From positions 1 through 32,664 of the forward strand of contig NZ_VZPL01000052.1 of the NCBI RefSeq assembly GCF_008801575.1: 32,664 nt of DNA. The letters run 5' to 3'. The first letter of the stretch is position 1; every line of letters begins with the position of its first letter. Source of the DNA: Xanthomonas cissicola. GTDB taxonomy: Bacteria > Pseudomonadota > Gammaproteobacteria > Xanthomonadales > Xanthomonadaceae. The notes under the pieces are model-generated. The model worked only from the letters and a program-made list of their open reading frames with translations. It did not search any database and had not been told where the DNA came from. The position numbers and the translations under genes are program-made. This document shows, in pieces, positions 7,579-16,500 of the stretch.

Positions 7579-8562
7579 TCAGTCAGCCGCAGGAGGCAGC
7601 ACGGCGCTATCACGCTTGTCGTAGGCAGTGACGATGCGCTGCACCAATGGGTGACGCACCACGTCGCGCGCTTCGAAGAAGGTGAAACTGGTGCCTTCCA
7701 CATCGCGCAGCACTTCGATCGCATCGCGCAGGCCGGATTTGACATGCTTGGGCAGATCGATCTGGGTGAGATCGCCGGTGACCACCGCCGTGGAGCCGAA
7801 GCCCAGGCGGGTCAGGAACATCTTCATCTGTTCGATGGTGGTGTTCTGCGCTTCGTCCAGAATCACGTAGGCATCGTTGAGCGTGCGGCCGCGCATATAG
7901 GCCAGCGGCGCGATTTCGATGACGTTGCGCTCCAGCAACTTGACCACTTTTTCCACGCCGAGCATCTCGTACAGCGCATCGTAGAGCGGGCGCAGGTACG
8001 GGTCGACCTTCTGGCTGAGATCGCCAGGCAGAAAGCCGAGTTTTTCGCCGGCTTCCACTGCCGGGCGCACCAGAATCAGCCGCTGCACACGCGACTCGTT
8101 GAGCGCTTCAACCGCGCTTGCTACCGCCAGGAAGGTCTTGCCGGTCCCGGCCGGACCGATGCCGAAATTGATGTCGTGGGTGGCGATCGCGTGCAGGTAT
8201 TTGGCCTGGTTGGCGCCACGGCCGCGCACGGTGCCGCGCTTGACCTTGATCGCCACATCCTGGGCCTGGTACGCGCGCTCGGCCACATGTTCGAGGTTGG
8301 CCTCGTTGAGCCGCAGGTGGATTGCGTGCGTGTCGAAGGTGGTGGTTGCGGCCTCCTCGTACAACGCGGTCAACAGCGACTGGGCGGCGGCGATGGCCGG
8401 CTCCGGTCCGGTCACCCGGAAGACGTTGCCACGGTTGGCGATCTCGACGCCAAGCTTGAGTTCGATCTGGCGCAGATGCGCATCGAACGGACCGGCCAGA
8501 TTGGCCAGCCGCTCGATGTCCTCGGGTTCCAGGGTGAAATCGCGATGTGCGGGTGCGTTCAT
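7579..8562 (-). CDS. ybeZ: PhoH-like P-loop ATPase/RNA helicase-associated protein (YbeZ)
   Basis: A 327-residue PhoH-family ATPase with Walker A GPAGTGKT (136-143), LVRPAVEAGEKLGFLPGD, and Walker B VILDEAQN (233-240) followed by the sensor VVTGDLTQIDLP. The N-terminal ~100 residues form the KH-like domain typical of YbeZ. In the conserved miaB-ybeZ-ybeY-ybeX cluster it partners YbeY in RNA/ribosome metabolism. The ATG at 8562 matches family length. A long DnaA-box-rich gap separates it from miaB, so it may have its own promoter there. Confidence 0.94.
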   Translation of the reverse strand: MNAPAHRDFTLEPEDIERLANLAGPFDAHLRQIELKLGVEIANRGNVFRVTGPEPAIAAAQSLLTALYEEAATTTFDTHAIHLRLNEANLEHVAERAYQAQDVAIKVKRGTVRGRGANQAKYLHAIATHDINFGIGPAGTGKTFLAVASAVEALNESRVQRLILVRPAVEAGEKLGFLPGDLSQKVDPYLRPLYDALYEMLGVEKVVKLLERNVIEIAPLAYMRGRTLNDAYVILDEAQNTTIEQMKMFLTRLGFGSTAVVTGDLTQIDLPKHVKSGLRDAIEVLRDVEGTSFTFFEARDVVRHPLVQRIVTAYDKRDSAVLPPAAD

Positions 8563-8695
8563 GGTTGGATCGGAAAGCGCACCTGGGTGCGCGTCGGTAG
8601 GGCGGGAGAGAAAGGGTAGCGCGCGGCATGTGATCCCACCAACACAGCGGACGGCGCGGCACCCGGCCATGCAACCGTCCGCAGTCGCGTGCAGG

Positions 8696-8855
8696 TTTTC
8701 CACAAGCGCTGTGGAGTCACGCATCACTAACCTGTGGATAAAACGCGTCGCGCTTACTCGCGCAAGGTTTGCCGGGGCGGTGATGAAAAAATCGCCAGTG
8801 TCGCCAGGGTTGTCCACACGCGATGTGGATCGAATTCCGCAAAGCCTGTGGGTAA
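8696..8855. promoter_or_regulatory. Cluster of six DnaA-box-like 9-mers between miaB and phoH
   Basis: The 422-bp gap 8563-8984 has no gene. Within 160 bp it carries TTTTCCACA (8696), TGTGGAGTC (8710), TGTGGATAA (8733, a perfect DnaA box on the minus strand), TTGTCCACA (8810), TGTGGATCG (8824) and TGTGGGTAA (8847). A weaker TGTGGTGAA lies at 8893. The DnaA consensus is TTATCCACA. The rest of the gap shows no gene or terminator that I can support. The cluster lies upstream of phoH, so it could regulate phoH/ybeY or titrate DnaA. There is no replication-origin gene context. Confidence 0.6.
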
Positions 8856-8984
8856 GTATGACGAGGCCTTGCGCCGCAAGGCGCGACAGCTGTGTGGTGA
8901 AATTTTGACCATTTCGCGCGACACGCTTCGGCGCGTGGTTGCCTTGCTTGGAGGAGCGCCGCATTGCGCAGCGCCCACGCGCCA

Positions 8985-10439
8985 TCAATGTGCGCTGTCG
9001 TCCAATTGAATCCGACCACGCAGCGAATTGCTCATTGCCTCGGTGATCAACACATCGACGAACTGTCCGATCAAACGTGGGTTGCCCGGGAAATTCACCG
9101 GGCGCATGTTTTCGCTCTTGCCGGTCAATTCGTTCGGATCGCGCCGCGAGGGGCCTTCCACCAGCACGCGCTGCACGCTGCCCACCATCGATTGCGAAAT
9201 GCTCGCCGCGTGCGCATTGATATGCGCCTGCAGACGCGCAAGACGCGCCTGCTTCACTGCCTCCGGCGTGTCGTCCTGCAGGTCCGATGCCGGGGTGCCG
9301 GGGCGACGCGAATACACGAACGAAAAGCTCTGGTCGAAGCCTACGTCTTCGATTAGCTTCATGGTCTTTTCGAAGTCGGCTTCGGTCTCGCCAGGAAAGC
9401 CGACGATGAAGTCCGAACTGATCGAGATGTCCGGGCGCACTGCGCGCAGCTTGCGGATCTTCGACTTGAATTCCAGCGCGGTGTAGCCACGCTTCATCGC
9501 CGACAGAATGCGGTCGCTGCCGGCCTGCACCGGCAGGTGCAGGTAGTTGGCCAGCTGCGACACATCGCGGTAGGCATCCACCAGCGAATCGGAAAACTCC
9601 AGCGGATGCGAGGTGGTGAAGCGGATGCGGCCGATGCCCTCGATCTGCGCGATGGTGCGGATCAGCAGGCCCAGATCGGCGTACTGCGCGGCGTCGCCGG
9701 CATCGGCGCCATACGCACCGCGATACGCATTGACGTTCTGGCCGAGCAGGTTGATCTCGCGCACGCCTTGCGCTGCCAATTGCGCCACTTCCACCAGCAC
9801 GTCTTCGAACGGCCGGCTGACTTCTTCGCCACGGGTGTAGGGCACCACGCAGAACGAGCAGTATTTGGAGCAGCCTTCCATGATCGACACGAACGCCGAG
9901 GGGCCCTCGGCACGCGGCTCGGGCAGGCGGTCGAACTTCTCGATCTCCGGGAAGCTGATGTCCACCTGCGACTTGCCCGATTCGCGCCGCGCGCGGATCA
10001 GCTCCGGCAGCCGATGCAGCGTTTGCGGACCGAACACCAGGTCCACGTAGGGCGCGCGCTTGACGATGGCTTCGCCTTCCTGCGATGCCACGCAGCCGCC
10101 GACGCCGATGATCACCGGCTTGCCGCCGGCCTTCAGCGCCTTCCAGCGACCCAGCTGGCTGAAGACCTTTTCCTGCGCCTTTTCGCGAATGGAGCAGGTG
10201 TTGACCAGCACTACATCCGCTTCTTCCGGATTGTCGGTCAGCTCCAGCCCTTCGGAGGCGGCAAGCACGTCGGCCATCTTGGCCGAGTCGTACTCGTTCA
10301 TCTGGCATCCGTGGGTCTTGATATAGAGCTTGCCGCGCACCACGGCAGGCGCCGATGGGCGCGCGACGGGCAAGGGCAACAGGGCGGGTGCGTCCACGGC
10401 AGCGGCCGCGGACAGGTCGGAAACGGGTGTCCCGGGCAT
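8985..10439 (-). CDS. miaB: MiaB tRNA-2-methylthio-N6-isopentenyladenosine methylthiotransferase
   Basis: A 484-residue radical-SAM methylthiotransferase that adds the 2-methylthio group to isopentenyl-A37 of tRNA. It has the N-terminal UPF0004 domain with cluster cysteines 45, 82 and 116 ([28 protein letters not shown]). The radical-SAM motif CSKYCSFC supplies Cys190, Cys194 and Cys197. A C-terminal TRAM region contains [15 protein letters not shown]. The N-terminus is about 35 residues longer before the first domain than expected from E. coli, and is rich in Ala/Pro. ATG 10439 is the plausible start with a weak GGAA upstream; a later start cannot be excluded. It heads the minus-strand block. 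Confidence 0.95.
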   Translation of the reverse strand: MPGTPVSDLSAAAAVDAPALLPLPVARPSAPAVVRGKLYIKTHGCQMNEYDSAKMADVLAASEGLELTDNPEEADVVLVNTCSIREKAQEKVFSQLGRWKALKAGGKPVIIGVGGCVASQEGEAIVKRAPYVDLVFGPQTLHRLPELIRARRESGKSQVDISFPEIEKFDRLPEPRAEGPSAFVSIMEGCSKYCSFCVVPYTRGEEVSRPFEDVLVEVAQLAAQGVREINLLGQNVNAYRGAYGADAGDAAQYADLGLLIRTIAQIEGIGRIRFTTSHPLEFSDSLVDAYRDVSQLANYLHLPVQAGSDRILSAMKRGYTALEFKSKIRKLRAVRPDISISSDFIVGFPGETEADFEKTMKLIEDVGFDQSFSFVYSRRPGTPASDLQDDTPEAVKQARLARLQAHINAHAASISQSMVGSVQRVLVEGPSRRDPNELTGKSENMRPVNFPGNPRLIGQFVDVLITEAMSNSLRGRIQLDDSAH

Positions 10440-10477
10440 GGCGCTTATTCCAGGCGGGTAGAAGAGAGCCGCGCAGT

Positions 10478-11122
10478 TTACCCGCTTGCGCTGGCGCCGT
10501 CCGCGGGCGCGCGCCCGGCGTCGACGGCTTCGGCGCGCGCCACCGCCGGGCGCGCGACCATCCGGGCGATATAGGCGCGGGTCGGGGCGGGCGGATCGAT
10601 CAGGCCAAACTCCACCATCCACGCCAAGGCGCCGCCCCACAGCACATCGGCCGCACTGCAGCGCTCGCCCAGCAGGTAATCGCCCTTGGCCAGCTGCGCA
10701 TCCACCACCTGCAGCACGGTGTCGGCATCGGCATAAGGCGAGAGCGAGCGCGGCGGGGCGCTGCGCTTGAGCGCAAGATCGATGATCGCCGGTTCGAAGG
10801 CAGAGCCGTAGAACGCAAGCCAGCGCAGGTAGGCGCCACGGTCGGTATCGCCCGGCGCCGGCGACAGACCGGCTTCCGGATACAGCTCGGCCAGGTACTG
10901 ATAGATGGCGCCCTGTTCGGTGACCACGCTGGTGCCATGAACAATGGTTGGAATCTTGCCCATCGGGTTGATCGCAAGGAATTCCGGCGTGCGCTGCTGC
11001 TCCTTTTCCAGATCGATGGGCTGCAGGCGGTAGCGTGCGCCCAGTTCTTCCAGCAAGACCAGCACTCCGCGCGAGCGGGAGCGGGGGTTGTGGAAGAGGG
11101 TGACGTGGCGGTCGTCGGACAT
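10478..11122 (-). CDS. Glutathione S-transferase family protein
   Basis: A 214-residue GST with an N-terminal thioredoxin-like domain ([21 protein letters not shown]; the cis-Pro/Ser pair is [10 protein letters not shown] and [14 protein letters not shown]) and an all-helical C-terminal domain. It probably conjugates or reduces electrophiles with glutathione in the cytoplasm. The substrate cannot be read from the sequence. ATG 11122 has TGGAGA about 7 bases upstream. It is divergent from a WYL-type regulator, with a perfect palindrome in the 104-bp gap, so the regulator probably controlled this gene. That regulator is now broken. Confidence 0.88.
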   Translation of the reverse strand: MSDDRHVTLFHNPRSRSRGVLVLLEELGARYRLQPIDLEKEQQRTPEFLAINPMGKIPTIVHGTSVVTEQGAIYQYLAELYPEAGLSPAPGDTDRGAYLRWLAFYGSAFEPAIIDLALKRSAPPRSLSPYADADTVLQVVDAQLAKGDYLLGERCSAADVLWGGALAWMVEFGLIDPPAPTRAYIARMVARPAVARAEAVDAGRAPADGASASG

Positions 11123-11191
11123 TGCGGTCTCCAGGTGGCTGCGGTGGCGAGCGGGTGGTGTGATGGCTGGTATCACGACTGTACGGGCCAC

Positions 11192-11214
11192 TTGCGGACA
11201 GTTTCTGTCCGCAA
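11192..11214. promoter_or_regulatory. Perfect 10-bp inverted repeat operator in the GST/regulator gap
   Basis: TTGCGGACAG and CTGTCCGCAA are exact reverse complements separated by TTT. The site lies 12 bp before the regulator ATG and 69 bp before the GST ATG. Its symmetry and position suggest the operator of the adjacent HTH/WYL regulator. Confidence 0.65.
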
Positions 11215-11226
11215 TACGGTGGCGCG

Positions 11227-12160
11227 ATGGCTTCCACTGCTGCCCGCCTGTTGCGTCTGCTTTCCCTGCTGCAAGGTGGCCGGAGCTGGTCAGGTGTGGC
11301 GCTGGCAGAACGTTTGGACATCCATCCGCGCAGCCTGCGACGCGATATCGAACGCCTGCGCGAAGCGGGTTATCCGGTGCATGCAGCGCCCGGCAGCGGC
11401 GGCGGCTACCGGCTGGGGCAGGGCGGTGGCGCTGACCGTGGCGGTCGCCTTGCGCGCCGCCGCGCCAGCGGTGCGCGGGATGGACGCCGCCGCGGCACGC
11501 GTGATGGCCAAACTGGATCCCCTGCTGCCGCGCCGCAGCGGCCAGCGCGCCAGTGCCGCGCATGCCGCCATGGCCAGCATGCCGGCTGCCGAAACGGAAT
11601 CGCTGGTCGATGCGGACCTGCTCGGCCAGTTGGCGGCCGCCTGCCGCGACCGGGCCACGCTGCGGCTGGACTATCGGCGCCATTCGGGTACGGCCATCAC
11701 CCGTAACGTCGAGCCGGCGCTGCTGGTGAACTACGGGCGGCGCTGGTACCTGCTGGTCTGGGACTGCGAACGCCAGGACTGGCGCAGCCTGCGCGCGGAC
11801 CGGATCGATCAGGCGCTCGCCACCGGCGCGCGGTTCGCTCCCCGCGCATTGCCCGAAGAGCCGCTACAGCTGTTGCGCAAGGCGATCGGCGAAGCACCGT
11901 TCCCGTGCCGGGCGCGGGTGCGTTTGGCCGGCACGGTCGAGGCATTGGCAGCGCGCATCCCGCCCTGGCTGGGTGCATTGCAGGCCGATGGTCCCGCACA
12001 TTGCTGGCTGGGTCTTGGCGCGCCGAGCTTGCCCGCGCTGGCAGCCAACCTGTTGTTGCTGGACCTGCCGTTCGACGCGATTGCGCCGGCCGAAGTCCGC
12101 CCCACCTTGACGCAGGCGCTGGACACGTTGCGCACGCAGCTGGACCGCCTGCCACAGTGA
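11227..12160 (+). pseudogene. YafY-type HTH-WYL transcriptional regulator, frameshifted by a small deletion
   Basis: The N-terminal HTH_11 domain ([47 protein letters not shown]) reads from ATG 11227. The WYL-type remainder (AVALTVAVALR, NYGRRWYLLVWDCERQDWRSLRADRI) continues to the TGA at 12160, but in the +1 frame. The switch is around 11415-11430. Intact relatives have roughly 12-15 residues between GGGYRLG and the DDDEAVAL-type stretch. These are absent here, so a deletion of 3n+2 bases best explains the shift. Each half is otherwise well preserved, suggesting a recent event. A sequencing error is less likely because several residues are missing, not just one base. It is divergent from the GST gene. 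Confidence 0.82.
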
Positions 12161-12355
12161 GGGCGGCCAACAAGCCGCAGCGAGCGGTGGTCGGGTCGGC
12201 GGCGGCGCGCTAGTCATCGGAATCGGAGTGCGCGATCGGCACTCAAGGATGTGAGCGCCGGTTTCGCCAGCCTGGTGGCTGCGCTGGCGCTTTGGTGGTT
12301 GCTCCAGCGCTGGCCGACACTTGGCAAGCCCTGGGCAAGCTGGGACACTCCGCGC

Positions 12356-13339
12356 ATGAAGGGGATGTCAAGATTGCTGGGGCTGATGCTCGTCACGTTG
12401 TCGGCTGCGCCGGTCAGCGCCGGCACGCTGTACAAGTGCGTCGGCGCTGACGGTATCACCAGCTACCTGAGCAAGCGCCAGAGCGGCGCCACCTGCAGCG
12501 TCATCAGCAGCTATACCCCCGACCGTTCGGCCCGCCGCCCTCCTTCATCTCCCTCGGCCGGGCGTCTGGCCGTCAGCCCCGCGCCCAGCATGGCCAATAT
12601 CGACAGCGGCGCGCCGGCCACCATGATCAGCCAGCCAGTCAGCCAGCCGCCGCGGCATGCCGCCGAGGTCGCTTCGGCGCCGGCTCCGCGTGCGTTGACG
12701 GAGTCGTCCGTCTCGGTCGTCACGCCGCCAGCGCCAGCAGCAGCCAATCCGCGCCGGGTCGTCAGCGGGCAGGTGTACTCCTATATGAAGGACGGCGTGC
12801 GCCATTATACCAGCGCCCGTCCGCGCCAGGTCGCCAGCATCGAAGGCCTGCGCACCATCCATTACAGCTTTATCGAAACCTGCTACGCCTGCGGTGCCAA
12901 GCCCGGGGTTAATTTCGGTGCGATCCGGCTCAACACCAACGCCTACCAGCAGGAAATCGCAGCGGCGGCGCGCGAGTTCGGAGTGGAAGAATCGATCGTG
13001 CGCGCGATCATCCACGCCGAATCGGCCTACAACCCGCTCGCGCTCAGTCGCGCCGGTGCGCAAGGCCTGATGCAGTTGATGCCGGGCACGGCACGCAGGT
13101 TCGGCGTTAGCGATGCCTATGATGCAGCGCAAAATATTCGCGGCGGGGTGCAGTATCTGTCCTGGCTGCTGAAACGCTTCAATGGCGACCTCACCCTGGC
13201 CGCTGCCGGCTACAACGCCGGCGAGGGCGCGGTGGACCGTTATGGCGGCGTACCGCCATATAGCGAGACCCAGCGGTACGTGCAACGCGTGGGCGTATTG
13301 GCCGGCCGCTATCGTGGCCAGGCGACTGCAGCCAACTAG
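12356..13339 (+). CDS. Lytic transglycosylase with DUF4124 region
   Basis: A 327-residue exported enzyme. A signal peptide (RLLGLMLVTLSAAPVSAG) is followed by a DUF4124-like region (LYKCVGADGITSYLSKRQSG), a Pro/Ala/Ser-rich linker (about 50-145), and a C-terminal SLT domain. The domain shows ESAYNPLALSRAGAQGLMQLMPGTA (catalytic Glu in ESAYN, split here: ESAYNPLALS, then RAGAQGLMQLMPGTA), NIRGGVQYLSWLL and AAGYNAGEGAVDRYGGVPPY. It would cut peptidoglycan between MurNAc and GlcNAc, forming 1,6-anhydro ends. The second half of the DUF4124 repeat theme recurs in VYSYMKDGVRHYTSARP. The start could be ATG 12356 or 12365; earlier in-frame starts extend past the signal peptide. Confidence 0.9.
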   Translation: MKGMSRLLGLMLVTLSAAPVSAGTLYKCVGADGITSYLSKRQSGATCSVISSYTPDRSARRPPSSPSAGRLAVSPAPSMANIDSGAPATMISQPVSQPPRHAAEVASAPAPRALTESSVSVVTPPAPAAANPRRVVSGQVYSYMKDGVRHYTSARPRQVASIEGLRTIHYSFIETCYACGAKPGVNFGAIRLNTNAYQQEIAAAAREFGVEESIVRAIIHAESAYNPLALSRAGAQGLMQLMPGTARRFGVSDAYDAAQNIRGGVQYLSWLLKRFNGDLTLAAAGYNAGEGAVDRYGGVPPYSETQRYVQRVGVLAGRYRGQATAAN

Positions 13340-13464
13340 AGCGGCTGATGGATGACCGTGCAGCCGGCCGGCGGGCGCGGCCGGTACTCCGGACATGGCG
13401 CAAGCGCCGCGGCGTCGACGCGATCCACTCCCCGGACCACTGCTGACGTATGGGTAGCCGCTCT
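13338..13464. repeat. Element bounded by inverted AGAGCGGCT ends
   Basis: AGAGCGGCT (13338-13346) and its exact inverse AGCCGCTCT (13456-13464) bracket 109 bp of GC-rich DNA. The left end overlaps the transglycosylase stop codon. The same terminal motif bounds the 19199-19342 element and, in shorter form (AGAGCGG), the 2503-2630 repeat. The rest of the 506-bp gap 13340-13845 holds an 18-bp palindrome and the petA promoter region, and no gene. Confidence 0.6.
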
Positions 13465-13595
13465 TGCGAATATTCGCCACGGCGCTGCGCAGCGTGCGAC
13501 TGGGCGAGTGCTTCCGTATCGGCGACATCGGTTGCAGCGCCCACAGCCGGTCGTGGACCATCGTGATTGCTGCGCTTGCACCATGCCCACGCATC

Positions 13596-13613
13596 CACTG
13601 CACGCGTGCAGTG
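13596..13613. other. Perfect 18-bp palindrome upstream of petA
   Basis: CACTGCACGCGTGCAGTG is fully self-complementary. It sits about 233 bp before the petA start with no T-run next to it, so it looks more like a protein-binding site or cruciform than a terminator. No regulator is assigned. Confidence 0.5.
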
Positions 13614-13738
13614 CCGTTGCAGCCCATGCAAGGGCACTACGTCACAGCCATCCGTCTCCCACGCTCCTTGAACTCCATCTGATCGGCTGCCGTCTGCATC
13701 GGCCGTTGCATCGCATAGGGCCGACTGCGTACATTGCG

Positions 13739-13768
13739 TTGTCTGTGCATTAAGCGTTCCGCTACACT
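13739..13768 (+). promoter_or_regulatory. Candidate sigma-70 promoter for petABC
   Basis: TTGTCT (13739-13744) and TACACT (13763-13768) are separated by 18 bp and lie about 78 bp upstream of the petA ATG. The match is moderate. GGAGAG before the ATG is the ribosome site. Confidence 0.35.
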
Positions 13769-13845
13769 GCGGTCGATTCATCGCGGCTGGACCCCCCGCC
13801 AGCCGTTGGCAGCCTCACGCTACCTAATCAAGATCGGAGAGCCGG

Positions 13846-14490
13846 ATGGCCAACGATGGGGTTAACGCACCTGCTGATATCGGGCGTCGTCGGTTTTTAA
13901 CCGCGACAACGGCCGTGGTCGGTGCGGTCGGAGCAGGATTCGTTGCAGTTCCATTCGTGAAGTCGTGGAATCCCAGTGCGCGCGCCAAGTTGGCCGGCGC
14001 ACCGGTCACCGCCGACATCAGCGCCTTGCAGGAAGGCCAGCGCATGGTCCTTGAATGGCGCGGTCAGCCCATCTGGATCGTCAAGCGCTCCAAGGCCATG
14101 CTCGACGCACTTCCGTCGCTGGACGACCGGCTCAAGGACCCCAAGTCCGAGAACAAGGATCAGCAGCCGGAGTACGTGCTGAAAAACCCGGAGTATCGCT
14201 CGATCAAGTCCGACATTTCGGTGCTGGTCGGGCTATGTACGCATCTGGGCTGCTCGCCGGAGATGGTCGCCGAAATCCGCCCCGAGCCTTACGACCCGCA
14301 GTGGAAGGGCGGTTATTTCTGCCCTTGCCACAAGTCGCGCTTCGACATGTCTGGCCGCGTCTTCGACGGCGTGCCGGCACCGATCAATCTGCTGGTGCCC
14401 CCACACCACTACGTGGACGACAACACCTTGGTGATCGGCGTCGATCCTGACGATGCCGGTGCGTCGACCAAAACCACGGGGGCTGCCTGA
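13846..14490 (+). CDS. petA: Ubiquinol-cytochrome c reductase Rieske iron-sulfur subunit
   Basis: The 214-residue Rieske subunit of the cytochrome bc1 complex. A twin-arginine-type N-terminus (RRRFLTATT) runs into one membrane anchor (about 20-38). The 2Fe-2S domain carries CTHLGC (Cys131 and His133 as ligands, Cys136 in the disulphide) and CPCHKSRFD (Cys159 and His162 as ligands, Cys161 in the disulphide). It passes electrons from ubiquinol to cytochrome c1 on the periplasmic side. A GGAGAG ribosome site precedes the ATG. The stop overlaps the petB ATG (TGATG), so the two are translationally coupled. Confidence 0.97.
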   Translation: MANDGVNAPADIGRRRFLTATTAVVGAVGAGFVAVPFVKSWNPSARAKLAGAPVTADISALQEGQRMVLEWRGQPIWIVKRSKAMLDALPSLDDRLKDPKSENKDQQPEYVLKNPEYRSIKSDISVLVGLCTHLGCSPEMVAEIRPEPYDPQWKGGYFCPCHKSRFDMSGRVFDGVPAPINLLVPPHHYVDDNTLVIGVDPDDAGASTKTTGAA

Positions 14491-15749
14491 TGAGCAATGT
14501 TCTGGTCCGTACCGCAAACGGCGTGTTCGATTGGGTCAACGAGCGCGCGCCCGGGCTGATGCCCATGTATCGCAAGCACGTCAGCGAGTACTACGCGCCG
14601 AAGAACTTCAATCTCTGGTACTACTTCGGTTCGCTGGCCATCGTGGTGCTGGTCAACCAGATCGTCACCGGCATCTTCCTGACGATGCACTACAAGACCA
14701 GCGCCGCCGATGCATTCGCGTCGATCGAATACATCATGCGCGACGTGGAGTGGGGTTGGCTGATCCGCTACATGCACAGCACCGGCGCCTCGCTGTTTTT
14801 CATCGTGGTGTACCTGCACATGTTCCGCGGCTTGATGTACGGCAGCTACCAGAAGCCGCGCGAACTGGTGTGGATTCTCGGCATGTTGATCTACCTGGTG
14901 CTGATGGCCGAAGCCTTCATGGGCTATGTCCTGCCGTGGGGACAGATGTCGTTCTGGGGCGCGAAGGTGATCATCTCGCTGTTCGGCGCCATTCCGGTGA
15001 TCGGCAATGGGCTGACCGAGTGGATCATGGGCGACTACCTGCCCGGGGATGCCACGCTCAATCGCTTCTTCGCCTTGCACGTAATCGCACTGCCGTTGGT
15101 GCTGCTGCTGTTGATCGTGCTGCACATCGGCGCGCTGCACGAAGTAGGCTCCAACAACCCGGACGGCGTGGACATCAAGAAAGGTCCGAAGGGCAATCGC
15201 TGGGATGCGCACAAGCCGGCCGACGGCATTCCGTTCCACCCCTATTACACGGTCAAGGACCTGGTCGGCGTCGGATTCCTGCTGTTGATCGCTGCCTTCA
15301 TCATCTTCTTCGCGCCGGCGTTCGGCGGCCTGTTCCTGGAGCACGACAACTTCACCGAAGCTAACCGGCTGGTGACGCCGGAGCACATCAAGCCGGTGTG
15401 GTACTACACGCCGTACTACGCCATGTTGCGCGTGGTGCCCAACAAGCTTGGTGGCGTGCTGGTGATGTTCTCGGCCATCGCGATCCTGTTCCTGGTGCCC
15501 TGGCTGGATCGCGCCAAGGTACGCTCGGTGCGCTACCGCGGCTGGATTTCCAAGCTGGCGTTGGGCGTGCTGGTGGTGTGCTTCGTCTGGCTGGGCGTGA
15601 TCGGTTCCGGCCCCGGCACCGATGCGCACGAAACCTATGTCGGGCGGGTGTTGACCTTCCTGTACTTCGCCTTCTTCATCACCATGCCGGTGTGGACGCG
15701 GCTGGACAAAACCAAGCCGGTGCCGGAGCGGGTGACGACCCATGACTAA
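14490..15749 (+). CDS. petB: Ubiquinol-cytochrome c reductase cytochrome b
   Basis: The 419-residue cytochrome b subunit with eight predicted transmembrane helices. It has paired haem-ligand histidines in the second and fourth helices (MHSTGASLFFIVVYLHMFRG and FFALHVIALPLVLLLLIVLH). The Qo-site region includes GYVLPWGQMSFWGA and the PEWY-type position PVWYYTPYYAML. It oxidises ubiquinol at Qo and reduces quinone at Qi. It starts within the petA stop and overlaps petC by 8 bp, forming the standard petABC operon. At the PEWY motif the Glu is replaced by Val (PVWY), a substitution known in several bacterial lineages. Confidence 0.97.
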   Translation: MSNVLVRTANGVFDWVNERAPGLMPMYRKHVSEYYAPKNFNLWYYFGSLAIVVLVNQIVTGIFLTMHYKTSAADAFASIEYIMRDVEWGWLIRYMHSTGASLFFIVVYLHMFRGLMYGSYQKPRELVWILGMLIYLVLMAEAFMGYVLPWGQMSFWGAKVIISLFGAIPVIGNGLTEWIMGDYLPGDATLNRFFALHVIALPLVLLLLIVLHIGALHEVGSNNPDGVDIKKGPKGNRWDAHKPADGIPFHPYYTVKDLVGVGFLLLIAAFIIFFAPAFGGLFLEHDNFTEANRLVTPEHIKPVWYYTPYYAMLRVVPNKLGGVLVMFSAIAILFLVPWLDRAKVRSVRYRGWISKLALGVLVVCFVWLGVIGSGPGTDAHETYVGRVLTFLYFAFFITMPVWTRLDKTKPVPERVTTHD

Positions 15750-16500
15750 TCCCAACGTGACGTCTTGGAAGTCGCGCGTGGTCGCCTTGCTCTGCGGCCT
15801 GATGGTCGCTGGCGGTGCGGTGGCGGCCGAAGGCGGGGCGGTGCAGCAGGCAGGTAACGACCTGAGCGATCGCGCGTCGCTGCAACGCGGTGCGCAGTTG
15901 TTCATGAACTACTGCTCCGGCTGCCATTCGTTGAAGTACCTGCGCTATTCGCGCATGGCCAGCGATCTGGGCTTGAGCGAAGAGGAGGTCATGACCAACC
16001 TCAACTTCACCGGCGCCAAAGTCGGCGAACACATCGAAGGCACCATGCCGCACGATGCGGCGACCAAATGGTTCGGCAAGGCGCCGCCGGATCTGACCTT
16101 GATCGCACGCGTGCGCGGTACGGACTGGGTCTACACCTATCTCAAGTCGTTTTATCTGGATCAGACCCGCCCGCTGGGCTGGAACAACAAGCTGTTTCCG
16201 AACGCCTCCATGCCCAACCCGCTATGGGAGTTGCAAGGCCTGCAGCAGGCGCAGTTCGGCCCGGCCGACAAGGCCACCGGCGACAAGCCGGTAGAGGCAT
16301 TGAAGCTTGGGCAGCCGGGGCGTCAAACGCCGATGGAATTCGACCAGACCGTGCGCGATATCGCCAACTTCCTCGAGTACGCCGGCGAGCCAGCTGCATT
16401 GAAGCGCCAGAGCATGGGCGTGTGGGTGGTCCTATTCCTGGCGCTGCTCACCTTCATCGCTTATTTGCTGAAGAAGGAATACTGGAAGGACGTGCATTGA
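15742..16500 (+). CDS. petC: Ubiquinol-cytochrome c reductase cytochrome c1
   Basis: The 252-residue cytochrome c1. A signal peptide (VVALLCGLMVAGGAVAAE) is followed by the haem-binding CSGCH (Cys58, Cys61, His62) and a likely axial Met157 in NASMPNPLW. A C-terminal membrane anchor (VWVVLFLALLTFIAYLL) ends in KKEYWKDVH. It receives electrons from the Rieske centre and passes them to periplasmic c-type carriers. The ATG lies inside petB (8-bp overlap). No clear terminator follows. Confidence 0.97.
   Translation: MTNPNVTSWKSRVVALLCGLMVAGGAVAAEGGAVQQAGNDLSDRASLQRGAQLFMNYCSGCHSLKYLRYSRMASDLGLSEEEVMTNLNFTGAKVGEHIEGTMPHDAATKWFGKAPPDLTLIARVRGTDWVYTYLKSFYLDQTRPLGWNNKLFPNASMPNPLWELQGLQQAQFGPADKATGDKPVEALKLGQPGRQTPMEFDQTVRDIANFLEYAGEPAALKRQSMGVWVVLFLALLTFIAYLLKKEYWKDVH

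Noticed and set aside
8696..8855. DnaA-box cluster as a chromosomal origin
   Set aside because: No dnaA, dnaN, gidA or AT-rich unwinding region is nearby; a regulatory or titration role is kept instead.
7579..10308. A 909-codon minus-strand open frame covering phoH and part of miaB
   Set aside because: Only the phoH part from 8562 has family motifs; the rest is a GC-driven open frame out of phase with miaB.
12545..13627. A 360-codon antisense frame over the lytic transglycosylase
   Set aside because: No domain; the SLT domain is clear on the plus strand.
14409..15905. A 498-codon open frame antisense to petABC
   Set aside because: His/Gln-rich translation typical of antisense frames; petABC is certain.
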